A DNA stretch of 64,000 bases from Stramentimicrobium sp964433555 (GTDB lineage Bacteria; Atribacterota; Phoenicimicrobiia; Phoenicimicrobiales; Stramentimicrobiaceae), in contig CAYSRG010000009.1 of the NCBI GenBank assembly GCA_964433555.1, positions 1 through 64,000 of the forward strand. Reading direction: 5' to 3'. Positions 25,185-33,608 of the stretch are shown in pieces. The first letter of the stretch is position 1. Each line of letters opens with the position of its first letter. The notes under the pieces were generated by a model, which saw only the letters and a list, made by a program, of their open reading frames with translations, did no database searches and was not told the origin of the DNA. The translations under genes and the position numbers were made by a program.

Positions 25185-25403
25185 GAACCAGAATAAGGAT
25201 ATTATTTCTTTCTAATAAATTCAAAATTTATTTAATAGTCTAAGAATATCTTATTCTTTGAGACCATCTCTTATTAGAATCAAGATGAGCCATAATAATA
25301 GTCAACTGTGTATTTTTTGCACAGTTATAGTCTTATTATATGTGAAAATATTTCCCATTTTCTTTATTTCTTTTAAGAAAAGGTACTGTATTTGGTTTGT
25401 TAT
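25185..25403. other. Upstream control region of htrA
   Basis: No gene is seen between the sigma-54 promoter and the DUF2148 gene. The region is AT-rich and holds the palindrome at 25304-25326. Its position, about 145-165 bases above the predicted start site, is where NtrC-type enhancers usually lie. Confidence 0.4.
25304..25326. promoter_or_regulatory. Palindrome, candidate enhancer site for the NtrC-type regulator
   Basis: AACTGTG and CACAGTT form a perfect 7-bp inverted repeat around a nine-base spacer. The centre is about 155 bases upstream of the predicted sigma-54 start. There is no T-run next to the stem on the minus strand. Only one such palindrome was found, so assignment to the regulator is inference. 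Confidence 0.4.
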
Positions 25404-25946
25404 CTATCGGTCAAAATAAATATTTTTACCGGTTACGGAAAATGGAATACCCATCACAAAACTGGCTTCAATAAAACCAGCCTTCTTGGCAACCACTCCT
25501 ATCCGATACATGATTCTATTGTCAATTCCCAGAATAGCAGCCGTCTTTACTGCTGAACCAATAGCAATACCCATATCTAAAATATGTAAAGCACACTGTG
25601 GACCATCAAACTCCGGTCCTTTATGGGTCTGGCATTGGGAACACTGATCAAATCCACAGGCGCCGCAATCCAGTCCCAAGGTCTGGGAATTTTTCACGCC
25701 AATCAATAGCACTACCGGAGAATTTTTCACATTTTCACCATCACGATCAAAATTGCGCTTGTTTTGCTCTATACCATAATGAATCATTGCCTCTCCCAGC
25801 CTGATTACCTCTTCCCCACTGATTACCTTAATTACCACAAAATCCTTGCCTGCAGCCTTTGGTGCGGTTCGGGCTGATAAAGCCATCAATTCCACTGCAT
25901 TTTTTAATATTTCTTCTGGATTGACAAAACCTAATTCTTTATTCAT
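25404..25946 (-). CDS. DUF2148 ferredoxin-like domain protein
   Basis: The 180-residue protein fits the DUF2148 family: VELMALSARTAPKAAGKD near the N-terminus, a central cysteine cluster (LDCGACGFDQCSQC) resembling an iron-sulfur ligand set, GPQCALHILDMGIAIGSAVK, and VMGIPFSVTGKNIYFDR at the end. DUF2148 proteins are widespread in anaerobes and carry a likely cluster, but no reaction is known. The gene is 62 bases downstream of the PP-loop gene in the same direction. The RBS region AGGAG precedes the ATG. Confidence 0.85.
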   Translation of the reverse strand: MNKELGFVNPEEILKNAVELMALSARTAPKAAGKDFVVIKVISGEEVIRLGEAMIHYGIEQNKRNFDRDGENVKNSPVVLLIGVKNSQTLGLDCGACGFDQCSQCQTHKGPEFDGPQCALHILDMGIAIGSAVKTAAILGIDNRIMYRIGVVAKKAGFIEASFVMGIPFSVTGKNIYFDR

Positions 25947-26008
25947 AATCTACTCCTTTATCTACTCCTTTGTTTATATTTTTAGTTCTATATTATGCCA
26001 GCAAACAG

Positions 26009-27019
26009 TTATCTCTTTTTTACTAGATAGCTCTCATTCTCTTTTATATAATTATAATCAACAACCTGAAATGTTTTCAACCTGCTGTTAGTAGTCAATA
26101 ACCATTTAAATTTGAGCAGAGAGGCAAATTCAGGCTGTAACCTGCCCTGCTCAATCCAGTAACGTGAACGTAAGTTATTGAATTGACCTTTGTCTGCCTT
26201 GATGGTCAGTTGCAATGGTTGATTAACAATAGAACAACTATCAATCTCCATCACACTTGCAATATTATTATAAATTATTTTTAAATGCCTGTCGTCCGCT
26301 GGGAGAGGAAAAATATTGATAAGGGCGATATTTTTATTTAAAGGACCAATTACCTTTACATTGGCTATTTCGGCATTAAGGTTTAATTCACTTATTTGCT
26401 GCAATAAAATTTCATTGGCTAAACTGACTGCTCGTCCATGATAGGAAAGATTAACCAGAGGTTTGAGCAAATGCTTTAATTTACAGCCTTCTCGAGAAAC
26501 ATTTTCTCCAATTCGCTTAATCTTCAGGTCTAAATAATCTGCTATCCTTCCTATTTCTCCTTTGGAATAGTGAAACAAAGGGGCATAATAGCCAGCAGAA
26601 AAATCCGTGCCATATTTTCCCCAGCTATCGCTCTGATTGGAACCGGTAAAAACAAGCTTAGGGCCGGCATAGGCTTTTATTAAACCTAATTTTATCTTTC
26701 TGGTACATAAATTACAGTCCGGTCCACCTTTCATCATTTGCCTTTGATAGAGCTCTCCAGAAATCCTCTCTAATTTTACCTGCATTTCTGCACATAGCTC
26801 ATTTACGTTCTGACGAGCTGAATCATAAGTGAATAATCCAAAATCTACATTAACAGCCATTACCCTATCATGTCCCAGAGCCTGTTTGGTTAAAAGAAGT
26901 ACTACAGTACTATCCAAACCCCCGGAAAAAGCAACAAAAACCTCTTCCTCGGAGCTAACTTGCCTGATTTTGGTAATTATACTCTCCACTTCAACTGCTA
27001 TATCTTTCAATATTAGCAA
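26009..27019 (-). CDS. PP-loop ATP pyrophosphatase family protein
   Basis: The 336-residue protein has the PP-loop SGGLDST at about residues 30-36 (FVAFSGGLDSTVVLLLTKQ), which binds ATP in enzymes that adenylate a carbonyl or RNA base before sulfur or amine transfer. A CNLCTRKIK pair and a later single SREGCK cysteine may bind a metal or carry sulfur. FTGSNQSDSWGKYGTDFSAGYYAPLF follows. The overall layout is like the COG2117-type tRNA-thiolation or LarE/ExsB relatives, but I cannot choose among them. The C-terminal 130 residues are distinct. The position next to the DUF2148 gene suggests a redox or sulfur context. Confidence 0.7.
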   Translation of the reverse strand: MLILKDIAVEVESIITKIRQVSSEEEVFVAFSGGLDSTVVLLLTKQALGHDRVMAVNVDFGLFTYDSARQNVNELCAEMQVKLERISGELYQRQMMKGGPDCNLCTRKIKLGLIKAYAGPKLVFTGSNQSDSWGKYGTDFSAGYYAPLFHYSKGEIGRIADYLDLKIKRIGENVSREGCKLKHLLKPLVNLSYHGRAVSLANEILLQQISELNLNAEIANVKVIGPLNKNIALINIFPLPADDRHLKIIYNNIASVMEIDSCSIVNQPLQLTIKADKGQFNNLRSRYWIEQGRLQPEFASLLKFKWLLTTNSRLKTFQVVDYNYIKENESYLVKKR

Positions 27020-27193
27020 CCTGACCTTAACATTTTATTTACTAATAAATCCGTGTAGTTCATTATCTTCTATCAATTTTTGACTAAAATAGTATGGAAG
27101 ATTTTTTTGCCAATTAGACATTAATATGGGTATATTTGACAGGTTAATAAATTCAAGGTGGTTTTGCTCATCAGATTATAAACTATATACGAC

Positions 27194-27766
27194 TTATTTT
27201 TTCTGTAATTCCATATACTGTGGAAAAGTATATTCTTTATAAAAACCATCTCTAATATAGATAAGAACATCTAAAAATATATCAGGAGGCACAAATCCCG
27301 GTACATTAGCGATTCTCCCATTACCACTATTAAGGAACCAGATAGAAGGAAATCCCGTAATCTTATAAATTATAGTTGATAACCACTTTTCTGTTTTTTT
27401 CTCTCCATCAATCAGGATTTGATCGTTAGATTTTCCATTTATTTTAACCATAGCAAAATTTTTGTTCAATAAATCCTGAACTTCCTTAGTAGCGAAGGTT
27501 TCTTGCTCCATTTTCCTGCACCATCCGCAATCATCAGAATAGAAATAGATTATAGCGGGAATGTCCTCCACCCGGGATTTGGTCAGGGCTTGTTCATAAG
27601 ATAACCAGTTAAGGTTATTGTGAGCCTGTACCACAAACTTATCAGAATAATTGCTAAGATTTAATAAAGTAAAAAATAAAATAATTAGAATTAAAAAAAG
27701 ATATAAGTGTGCTTTCTTTCTTGTTAAAAATATTTCTGAAATCATAATCTTGCCTGCTTCATTCAA
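27194..27766 (-). CDS. Membrane-anchored thioredoxin-like protein
   Basis: The 190-residue protein has an N-terminal helix (about 17-36, HLYLFLILIILFFTLLNLS) that anchors or exports it, then a thioredoxin-fold domain with the redox motif C-G-W-C in YFYSDDCGWCRKMEQETFA and a cis-proline region in TGFPSIWFLNSGNG. This is like the periplasmic C-terminal domain of DsbD. The upstream gene, 55 bases away, encodes CcdA, the membrane electron conduit. The pair would carry reducing equivalents across the membrane to an outside acceptor. The target is unknown; no cytochrome c maturation genes are in the window. Confidence 0.85.
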   Translation of the reverse strand: MNEAGKIMISEIFLTRKKAHLYLFLILIILFFTLLNLSNYSDKFVVQAHNNLNWLSYEQALTKSRVEDIPAIIYFYSDDCGWCRKMEQETFATKEVQDLLNKNFAMVKINGKSNDQILIDGEKKTEKWLSTIIYKITGFPSIWFLNSGNGRIANVPGFVPPDIFLDVLIYIRDGFYKEYTFPQYMELQKK

Positions 27767-27821
27767 ATTTATAAATACAAATATTATTTTATTATACCCC
27801 GCACCGGACTTAAGTCAAATT

Positions 27822-28553
27822 TTAACTTAAGTAATTAGAAATGAGGGACAAGGCATCACTAAACACCAGTATGCCAATAATAACTAAAAGCAATCCTCCA
27901 AACATTTCTATCATATGAAAATATTTTTTAATTCTTCCAGTCAGTTTATAGAATTGATTTACCGCCAATGCGGTACCTAAAAACGGAATTGCCAAACCAG
28001 CAGAATAAAACGATAATAATTTTATTCCTTTACTGACCGTTTCCTGGGTACCGGCATAAACCAGAATCGCCGCTAAAATAGGACCAATGCAGGGAGTCCA
28101 GCCAAAGGCAAAGGCGAAGCCAATGAGAAATGGTGTTAGAAATAAATTAAAAGATAGGCCTTGTTTAATATTAATTCTTTTTTGATAATGAAGAAAAGGA
28201 ATATTTATTAATTTTAACATATGTAATCCAAATAGAATAATAATTATTCCTCCTATTCTTTTAAACCACATGGAATACTCCTGCATAAATCTTCCCAGCA
28301 ATGTTGCTGAAGCCCCTAATGAGATAAACACCAGGGAAAAACCTAAAATAAAACTTAAGGCTCCCACTAAAACCCGATACATTGACCTGGGACTTTTATT
28401 GTTTTGTCCACTGAGTTCCTGGAGGGATATGCCTGAGACAAAGGAAATATATCCGGGAACCAAAGGTAAAATACAGGGGGAAAGAAAAGAAAGAATTCCA
28501 GCCATAAAAGCAGCCAGGTAGGACACTTCCTGTAAGATCAACATACGCTTCAC
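27822..28553 (-). CDS. ccdA: CcdA-family thiol-disulfide electron carrier
   Basis: This 243-residue protein has six predicted membrane helices and the two conserved cysteines of the CcdA/DsbD membrane domain: SFLSPCILPLVPGY near residue 26 and FGWTPCIGPILAA near 155. It moves electrons from cytoplasmic thioredoxin to extracytoplasmic partners. The thioredoxin-like gene follows 55 bases downstream, forming a split DsbD-type pair. The ATG used here is the first in the frame; a start at the fourth codon (MLILQEV) would be equally compatible with the first helix. Confidence 0.92.
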   Translation of the reverse strand: MKRMLILQEVSYLAAFMAGILSFLSPCILPLVPGYISFVSGISLQELSGQNNKSPRSMYRVLVGALSFILGFSLVFISLGASATLLGRFMQEYSMWFKRIGGIIIILFGLHMLKLINIPFLHYQKRINIKQGLSFNLFLTPFLIGFAFAFGWTPCIGPILAAILVYAGTQETVSKGIKLLSFYSAGLAIPFLGTALAVNQFYKLTGRIKKYFHMIEMFGGLLLVIIGILVFSDALSLISNYLS

Positions 28554-28617
28554 CTTTCTCTATATCTCACAATGAAGGAGATTATTTTACTGATATAATA
28601 GTATATTCTATTTTTAA

Positions 28618-28908
28618 TTATGTTTTTATTTGAAATAGATGATATTCTCCGGAATAAGGCAACCAATCAACTTCTGTGTTTTCTACAATAGCCATACGGG
28701 GCCCTTTCTTACACCATTCCACCATCTTTTTCACTGATTCTCGGCGACCTTCAATAACTAATTCCACATCGCCATTAGCCAAATTTTTAATCCAGCCTTT
28801 AACCCCAAGCTGATAGGCAATGTCTCTGGCATAATAACGAAATGCTACTCCTTGTACTCTGCCACTGACTATAACATGGGCACAGACCTTATCACTGTTA
28901 TTATTCAT
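28618..28908 (-). CDS. acyP: Acylphosphatase
   Basis: The 96-residue protein is a complete acylphosphatase: HVIVSGRVQGVAFRYYAR with the phosphate-binding loop and catalytic arginine, LGVKGWIKNLANGDVELVIEG with the catalytic asparagine, then VEWCKKGPRMAIVENTEVDW. It hydrolyses carboxyl-phosphate bonds such as that of acetyl phosphate. The gene is the 5'-most of the minus-strand run containing ccdA, 64 bases upstream of it. The ribosome site is weak (TTAAGTAAG). Confidence 0.95.
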   Translation of the reverse strand: MNNNSDKVCAHVIVSGRVQGVAFRYYARDIAYQLGVKGWIKNLANGDVELVIEGRRESVKKMVEWCKKGPRMAIVENTEVDWLPYSGEYHLFQIKT

Positions 28909-29239
28909 CTTACTTAAAAATTCCTTACCTAAAAATATCCAACGATAGTATAGGCTAAAGGTCCAGTTACTGGTTTCTTGATTTCTTGAGAAAATCTTTA
29001 AAAAGGCTTATTATTAAAAATTATAATCTAAAGTGTGTCTTTTGCCAATTATACTGGAAAAATTACCAAAATTACCAGTAGGTTATCACTTATATTATTA
29101 AATGAAAGTACTGTTTTAAAAATTAATTATTACACTTTAATATTTCCCTTAATTACACTATCTTTACTTTAGACATCCTAATTATTGATTTGATCAAAAT
29201 ATTTTGTTGTAGTTAGTGTAAAATTTGTTGTAATTCTTT

Positions 29240-29268
29240 TTGACATTAATAATAAAAGGTGCTAAACT
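29240..29268 (+). promoter_or_regulatory. Distal promoter candidate for NSS symporter
   Basis: TTGACA (29240-29245) and TAAACT (29263-29268) are 17 bases apart. The gene start is about 280 bases downstream, so a long untranslated leader would result. Confidence 0.5.
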
Positions 29269-29475
29269 ATAAAATTAATTATTTAAATTATGACCAGCTA
29301 ACAATTTGAAAGGCAAATATAATAACTGTTTTCATAAAAAATTATCATTCAATTGTTCTTCTCAGCTAATCTAATACTAATTAAAAAAATAAATCAAGGG
29401 GGGGGTGATAGCTAAATCAGTTATAGAAAAATGTAAAGGTACCTAACTAATTACTTAGTACTTTACTAAATATTG

Positions 29476-29505
29476 TTGACACCAAAATTTAAACTCAACT
29501 AATCT
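29476..29505 (+). promoter_or_regulatory. Proximal promoter candidate for NSS symporter
   Basis: TTGACA (29476-29481) and TAATCT (29500-29505) are 18 bases apart, about 40 bases upstream of the start codon. AAGGAG lies 10 bases before the ATG. Confidence 0.5.
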
Positions 29506-29549
29506 TTTATGCTAAAAAACATTATTTATTTATAAGGAGATGAAAAGAA

Positions 29550-30893
29550 ATGAACGAAACTGGAAGAGGACAGTGGCAAACACGTATGGGATTTATTGCT
29601 GCTGCAGCCGGTTCAGCAATCGGCCTGGGGAATATCTGGAGATTCCCTTACATCACTGGAAGATATGGTGGTGGAGCATTTGTTTTGATTTATATCCTTC
29701 TATTAATTTTTGTGGGCTATCCGGTAATGAACTCAGAATTGTTATTAGGGCGTAAAACGGAAAGAAATCCCGTTGGTGCTTTTAGGATGCTCTCCCCAGG
29801 CAGTCCCTGGGTCCTGGTAGGTTATATGGGTGTTCTTGCTGGATTTGTGATCCTTTCTTACTATTCTGTTGTGGCAGGTTGGGCACTTTCTTATGTCTTT
29901 AAATCCGGTGCTTACATGGCCGCAGGGGCAGACAGTGCCAACATATTTGTCAGCTCAATTAGCTCCACAGCAGGCGGTATTTTCTGGCATACCTTATTTA
30001 TGGCAATCTGTATAGCTATTGTGGCGGGTGGTGTGGAAAGAGGAATTGAACGATGGTCTAAAATATTGATGCCTGTTTTGCTTGTTTTGTTAATTATCCT
30101 TATCATTCGTTCAGTAACACTACCCGGAGCAGGTGGTGGCTTGTCCTTCTATTTAAGACCGGACTTCAGCAAATTTAGCGGCGAAGGATTCCTGGCTGCG
30201 CTTGGTCAGGTCTTCTTTACCCTCAGTCTGGGAATGGGCTGTATGATTACCTATGGTAGCTATCTGAAAAAAGATGAAGACATTCCTCTTGATGCCAAAT
30301 ATGTGGTAGGAGCCGATACGCTGATTGCTTTATTAGCTGGTTTCGTTATCTTCCCGGCAGTATTTGCTTTTGGTTTAGAACCAGCTGCTGGTCCCGGCCT
30401 TACCTTCATCACCCTTCCCGCTGTATTTGCTAAAATGGGTGCTGCTGGACATATCTTTGGCATAATTTTCTTTGCCCTGTTAACTATTGCAGCTTTAACT
30501 TCTGCCATTTCCCTGTTAGAGGTAGTAGCAGCATACTTTATTGATGAAATAAAGTGGGATCGTAAAAAGGCAACTGTAGGAATGGGTATTGCAATCTGGC
30601 TACTGGGGATTTTACCCTCTCTGGGGTACAGCACTCTTTCTAATGTAAAGTTAATAAAAGGCATGGATATTCTTGATTCTTTCGACTTTTTTGCCAATAA
30701 TGTATTGCTTCCCTTAGGCGGATTATTAACTGCTCTATTCATCGGATGGTTCTGGGGTACTGATAAAGCCTTAGAAGAAGTAAACCATGGTGCAGGTACT
30801 AAACTCGGTAGCAGCTATTCCTTCCTGATAAAATATGTGGTACCTATTGCTATATTCATTGTCTTTTTAAACAGCGTTGGCCTTTTAGGATAA
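29550..30893 (+). CDS. Sodium-dependent NSS-family amino acid transporter
   Basis: The 447-residue membrane protein has about eleven or twelve helices and the NSS/SNF signatures: WQTRMGFIAAAAGSAIGLGNIWRFPY at the start (Na+ and substrate site in helix 1), ELLLGRKTERNPVGAF, SYYSVVAGWALSY, FFTLSLGMGCMITYGSY in helix 6, and LTSAISLLEVVAAYFIDE. It imports a neutral amino acid with sodium. Bacterial relatives carry tryptophan, tyrosine, leucine or others; the substrate cannot be read from the sequence. Its own promoters and terminator flank it as a single-gene unit. Confidence 0.94.
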   Translation: MNETGRGQWQTRMGFIAAAAGSAIGLGNIWRFPYITGRYGGGAFVLIYILLLIFVGYPVMNSELLLGRKTERNPVGAFRMLSPGSPWVLVGYMGVLAGFVILSYYSVVAGWALSYVFKSGAYMAAGADSANIFVSSISSTAGGIFWHTLFMAICIAIVAGGVERGIERWSKILMPVLLVLLIILIIRSVTLPGAGGGLSFYLRPDFSKFSGEGFLAALGQVFFTLSLGMGCMITYGSYLKKDEDIPLDAKYVVGADTLIALLAGFVIFPAVFAFGLEPAAGPGLTFITLPAVFAKMGAAGHIFGIIFFALLTIAALTSAISLLEVVAAYFIDEIKWDRKKATVGMGIAIWLLGILPSLGYSTLSNVKLIKGMDILDSFDFFANNVLLPLGGLLTALFIGWFWGTDKALEEVNHGAGTKLGSSYSFLIKYVVPIAIFIVFLNSVGLLG

Positions 30894-30920
30894 GCGTTAA
30901 ATACATATAACTGTAAACTT

Positions 30921-30966
30921 AATAATCCGGCATTATCTCATATCAGAAGATAGTGCCGGATTATTA
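30921..30966 (+). terminator. Terminator after NSS symporter gene
   Basis: AATAATCCGGCATTATCT (30921-30938) pairs with AGATAGTGCCGGATTATT (30948-30965) with one wobble and a nine-base loop, followed by ATTTAC. It sits between convergent genes and is symmetrical, so it may serve both strands. Confidence 0.85.
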
Positions 30967-30993
30967 TTTACAAATAAGTGTGTATGAAAAATA

Positions 30994-32154
30994 TTATTCG
31001 CTCACCAGTAATACAGGGAGTTCTAACTTCAGCTTCCATAAAATCAAGGCTATCTTATCCCTGGTCAATTTTAATGCTTCTTGCGGTGTCAGTCCCTGAA
31101 AATGAATCTCCTCCGGGGAAAGGGAGACAATTATTTCACTTCCTATTCTAAGTGTGCATTGCTCTTCCTCATCAGTATATAAATTGATTTCATATGCTGC
31201 TAAGTCTAATCTCAGTGTTCTATCAAAATTAGATATTACCTCTCTCATTTTTAAGCTAAGTGGTTCCTCCTCGCTACCGATAAAGGATAATATAGACTCA
31301 TTGTTGATAAATATCTGCGCGATAAACATATTATCCTCTGCCTGGTACTCACCTCTTACTAATAAATATTTAGTAGTAAGGCGTCTGTCAATTTCGATAT
31401 TATTTTCCTTCAAATAATGCTTAATTTTTTTAATGCGCTCACTCACATCAGGGTGGGTCTGAAAGATTCCTAAATCGATACTGGGTTTTAACATTTGCTC
31501 ACTACTCACTCGCTCGAAATAGGTCAACAAAGATACCGGGTGATAATAGTGACTTTTATTCAACAGCTCCAGTGCAGTATAATCGGCTTCTTCTTCATAT
31601 TCCCTGCGATAGGCATTGAGCACGGTAATACTGGTCAATTCACTAAGAATACCCAATGTCGGATCTCCGGTTACCAATAGAGTAAGTAATTCAACTAACT
31701 TTAATTTTTGTTTATCCTGTAACTGTTTGATAGAATGCTGATGAATTATATGCCCCATTTCATGCGCAATAACAGCAGCCAGTTCATCATCAGAATGCAC
31801 ATAATCTAATAAATCTGCAGTCAAATAGATAAATCCACCAGGAAAAGCAAATGCATTTGGTCCTTCCCTGCTAATAATTCTGATTTGATAGTTAATTTCA
31901 TTAACTCCTGATAACTCTTTTAAATGTTCTCCTATCTGCTGAACCTTATTCAGAGTTTCCTCCTCTGCAACCAGTTCATACTGTTTTTCTATTCTCTCGG
32001 CCATCCGACGACCAATTTTCTCTTCCCTTTCATAATCCCGCTGGGCATGAGCATGGCCAGCGAAGATCAACAATAGAACAAGAATTAATAAAATCTTAAT
32101 AGGGATTTTTTTCTTGTGATAGTGCCTTAAAAATAGTATCAATCCTATTATCAT
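30994..32154 (-). CDS. M48-family metalloprotease (BepA-like)
   Basis: The 386-residue protein begins with a hydrophobic export or anchor segment (IKILLILVLLLIFAGHAHAQ, a plausible signal peptide). The protease domain has AAVIAHEMGHIIHQHS with the zinc-binding HExxH and the downstream REYEEEADYTALELL with the third ligand. It is followed by THPDVSERIKKIKHYL, as in BepA/YfgC and Loi-type periplasmic M48 proteases. The C-terminal 110 residues (GEYQAEDNMFIAQIFIN and on) are a separate beta-rich part. The role is probably turnover of envelope proteins. It is 32 bases downstream of the AlaX gene. Confidence 0.88.
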   Translation of the reverse strand: MIIGLILFLRHYHKKKIPIKILLILVLLLIFAGHAHAQRDYEREEKIGRRMAERIEKQYELVAEEETLNKVQQIGEHLKELSGVNEINYQIRIISREGPNAFAFPGGFIYLTADLLDYVHSDDELAAVIAHEMGHIIHQHSIKQLQDKQKLKLVELLTLLVTGDPTLGILSELTSITVLNAYRREYEEEADYTALELLNKSHYYHPVSLLTYFERVSSEQMLKPSIDLGIFQTHPDVSERIKKIKHYLKENNIEIDRRLTTKYLLVRGEYQAEDNMFIAQIFINNESILSFIGSEEEPLSLKMREVISNFDRTLRLDLAAYEINLYTDEEEQCTLRIGSEIIVSLSPEEIHFQGLTPQEALKLTRDKIALILWKLKLELPVLLVSE

Positions 32155-32186
32155 CTGAAATTTGAATACCTACCCTTAAATTTATT

Positions 32187-33401
32187 CTATAATGAGAAAG
32201 AGGGAATTAACTCAGCTACCCTCTGACAGGCTTTTTTTACATCTTCTTCCCTTTTCAGTTTCCCCAGAACCATATAGTCAGAACCTCCGCCTTTTCCCTT
32301 AAATTCTGCCATCACCTGATTGAGTATTTCTTTAATATGGTAATTTATATCAACAGAACAGGCTATACATAATGTCGGCTCAGGCTTTTCAGCTCCCAGT
32401 ATAATAACAGTCTTCTCTTCCTTGCTGAGCAAAAAAGCTATCTGCCTCACATTCTGTACTTTTTGTTCCAAAAATAGTTTTTCAATAAGGAAAAGGCCTT
32501 TTTCTTCTCTACGATTTTTCTCTTTCAACTCCTCACTTTCCTGTTCGATTATTTTTCTCTCCATTTTACTGTATAATTTACTCAATTCCTTCTGTTCCTG
32601 ATTTAACCGTATAATTTTTTCTTCTAAGTTTTCTATCCCGGTAGTAAAAAAATTAGACAGATTTTTAATTATTCGGTGTTTTTGCTGGTAATCAGATAAA
32701 GCTCTAAAACCACAAAGGAATGAGATCCTGGTCTTATCCTTGCGATTCTCCCATCCAGTTATTTTAATAAGGCCTACTTCTCCTGTTTTTTGACAATGAG
32801 TCCCACCGCAGGCAGAGCGGTCAAAATCCTCAATGGCGATAATTCTCAATTGTTCCAATTTCTCTTGTTTGTCTCTAAATCTATAATTGATTAATTCATC
32901 ACGGTTTTTTAGATAATAATGACAAATTTGTCTGTTTTCAGAGATAATTTTATTAACCAGCTGTTCTATCTCATCTATCTTTTGTTCATCAAGAACCATA
33001 GCCGGAATGTCAACTGTACAAATATCCATACCCATATGAAATGATTGAGTCTCCTTTTGCCAGAGCTTTATTAAGGCGCCAGAAAGAATATGTTGACCGG
33101 TATGCTGTTGCATATGGTCAAAGCGATGTTGCCAGTCTATTGTCCCAGTAACTAATTCACCTATCCCGGCAATGATTTCATTCTCTAAATAGTGAATTAT
33201 CCTTTCGTTATTCTCTTCCACATCAATAACCGGTATATTTTCAATGAATCCCTTATCACAAATCTGCCCTCCGCTGGTCGGGTAAAAACAGGTTTGATTT
33301 AGGATTACCGCATACTTTCCCTTATCAAGGTATTTATCAACAATACTGGCTTGAAATGTTTTCTGGTAAGAGTCATAATGATATAATTTTTCTGTCTTCA
33401 A
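32187..33401 (-). CDS. alaX: Alanyl-tRNA editing protein AlaX-L with DHHA1 domain
   Basis: The 404-residue protein matches the long AlaX form. The N-terminal half has FYPTSGGQICDKGFIENI, then the zinc-binding HMQQHTGQHILSGAL and CGGTHCQKTGEVG motifs of the alanyl-tRNA synthetase editing domain. A coiled-coil follows at about 240-295, and the C-terminal DHHA1 domain ends with GKGGGSDYMVLGKL. It hydrolyses Ser-tRNA-Ala (and possibly Gly-tRNA-Ala) in trans, preventing serine misincorporation. No synthetase domain is present. The gene begins after a strong terminator that separates it from the ABC operon. Confidence 0.93.
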   Translation of the reverse strand: MKTEKLYHYDSYQKTFQASIVDKYLDKGKYAVILNQTCFYPTSGGQICDKGFIENIPVIDVEENNERIIHYLENEIIAGIGELVTGTIDWQHRFDHMQQHTGQHILSGALIKLWQKETQSFHMGMDICTVDIPAMVLDEQKIDEIEQLVNKIISENRQICHYYLKNRDELINYRFRDKQEKLEQLRIIAIEDFDRSACGGTHCQKTGEVGLIKITGWENRKDKTRISFLCGFRALSDYQQKHRIIKNLSNFFTTGIENLEEKIIRLNQEQKELSKLYSKMERKIIEQESEELKEKNRREEKGLFLIEKLFLEQKVQNVRQIAFLLSKEEKTVIILGAEKPEPTLCIACSVDINYHIKEILNQVMAEFKGKGGGSDYMVLGKLKREEDVKKACQRVAELIPSFSL

Positions 33402-33475
33402 AATTATACTCCTTGGATTTATTTTTATCTTTTCAAATTATAATCAATCTATACTTTTTTATTTTACCATAAATA

Positions 33476-33508
33476 AAAAGTTCTCCTGTTGAGCTCAGGA
33501 GAACTTTT
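33476..33508 (-). terminator. Terminator of the ABC transporter operon
   Basis: AAAAGTTCTCCTG (33476-33488) pairs perfectly with CAGGAGAACTTTT (33496-33508) around a seven-base loop. On the minus strand it is followed by TATTTATGG after the T-run of the stem end. It lies 100 bases after the ATPase gene. Confidence 0.8.
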
Positions 33509-33608
33509 CCTGATAATAATTTTTATTATCAACTGTGTTTTTTAAGAAATATTAAGCTGTTAAGTTAAGATAATTATTATAATAGATAATTAAAACTAAT
33601 AATATTGA

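Larger units (their letters stand above)
28909..29549. other. Divergent control region of acyP and the NSS symporter
   Basis: No gene is visible in these 641 very AT-rich bases, which separate divergent genes. Two promoter-like pairs point to the symporter (29240-29268 and 29476-29505). Between them lie a run of nine G (about 29398-29406) and a stem formed by GTAAAGGTAC (29434-29443) and GTACTTTAC. A transcript from the first promoter would have a leader of about 275 bases. No leader peptide with repeated codons was found. Confidence 0.5.
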
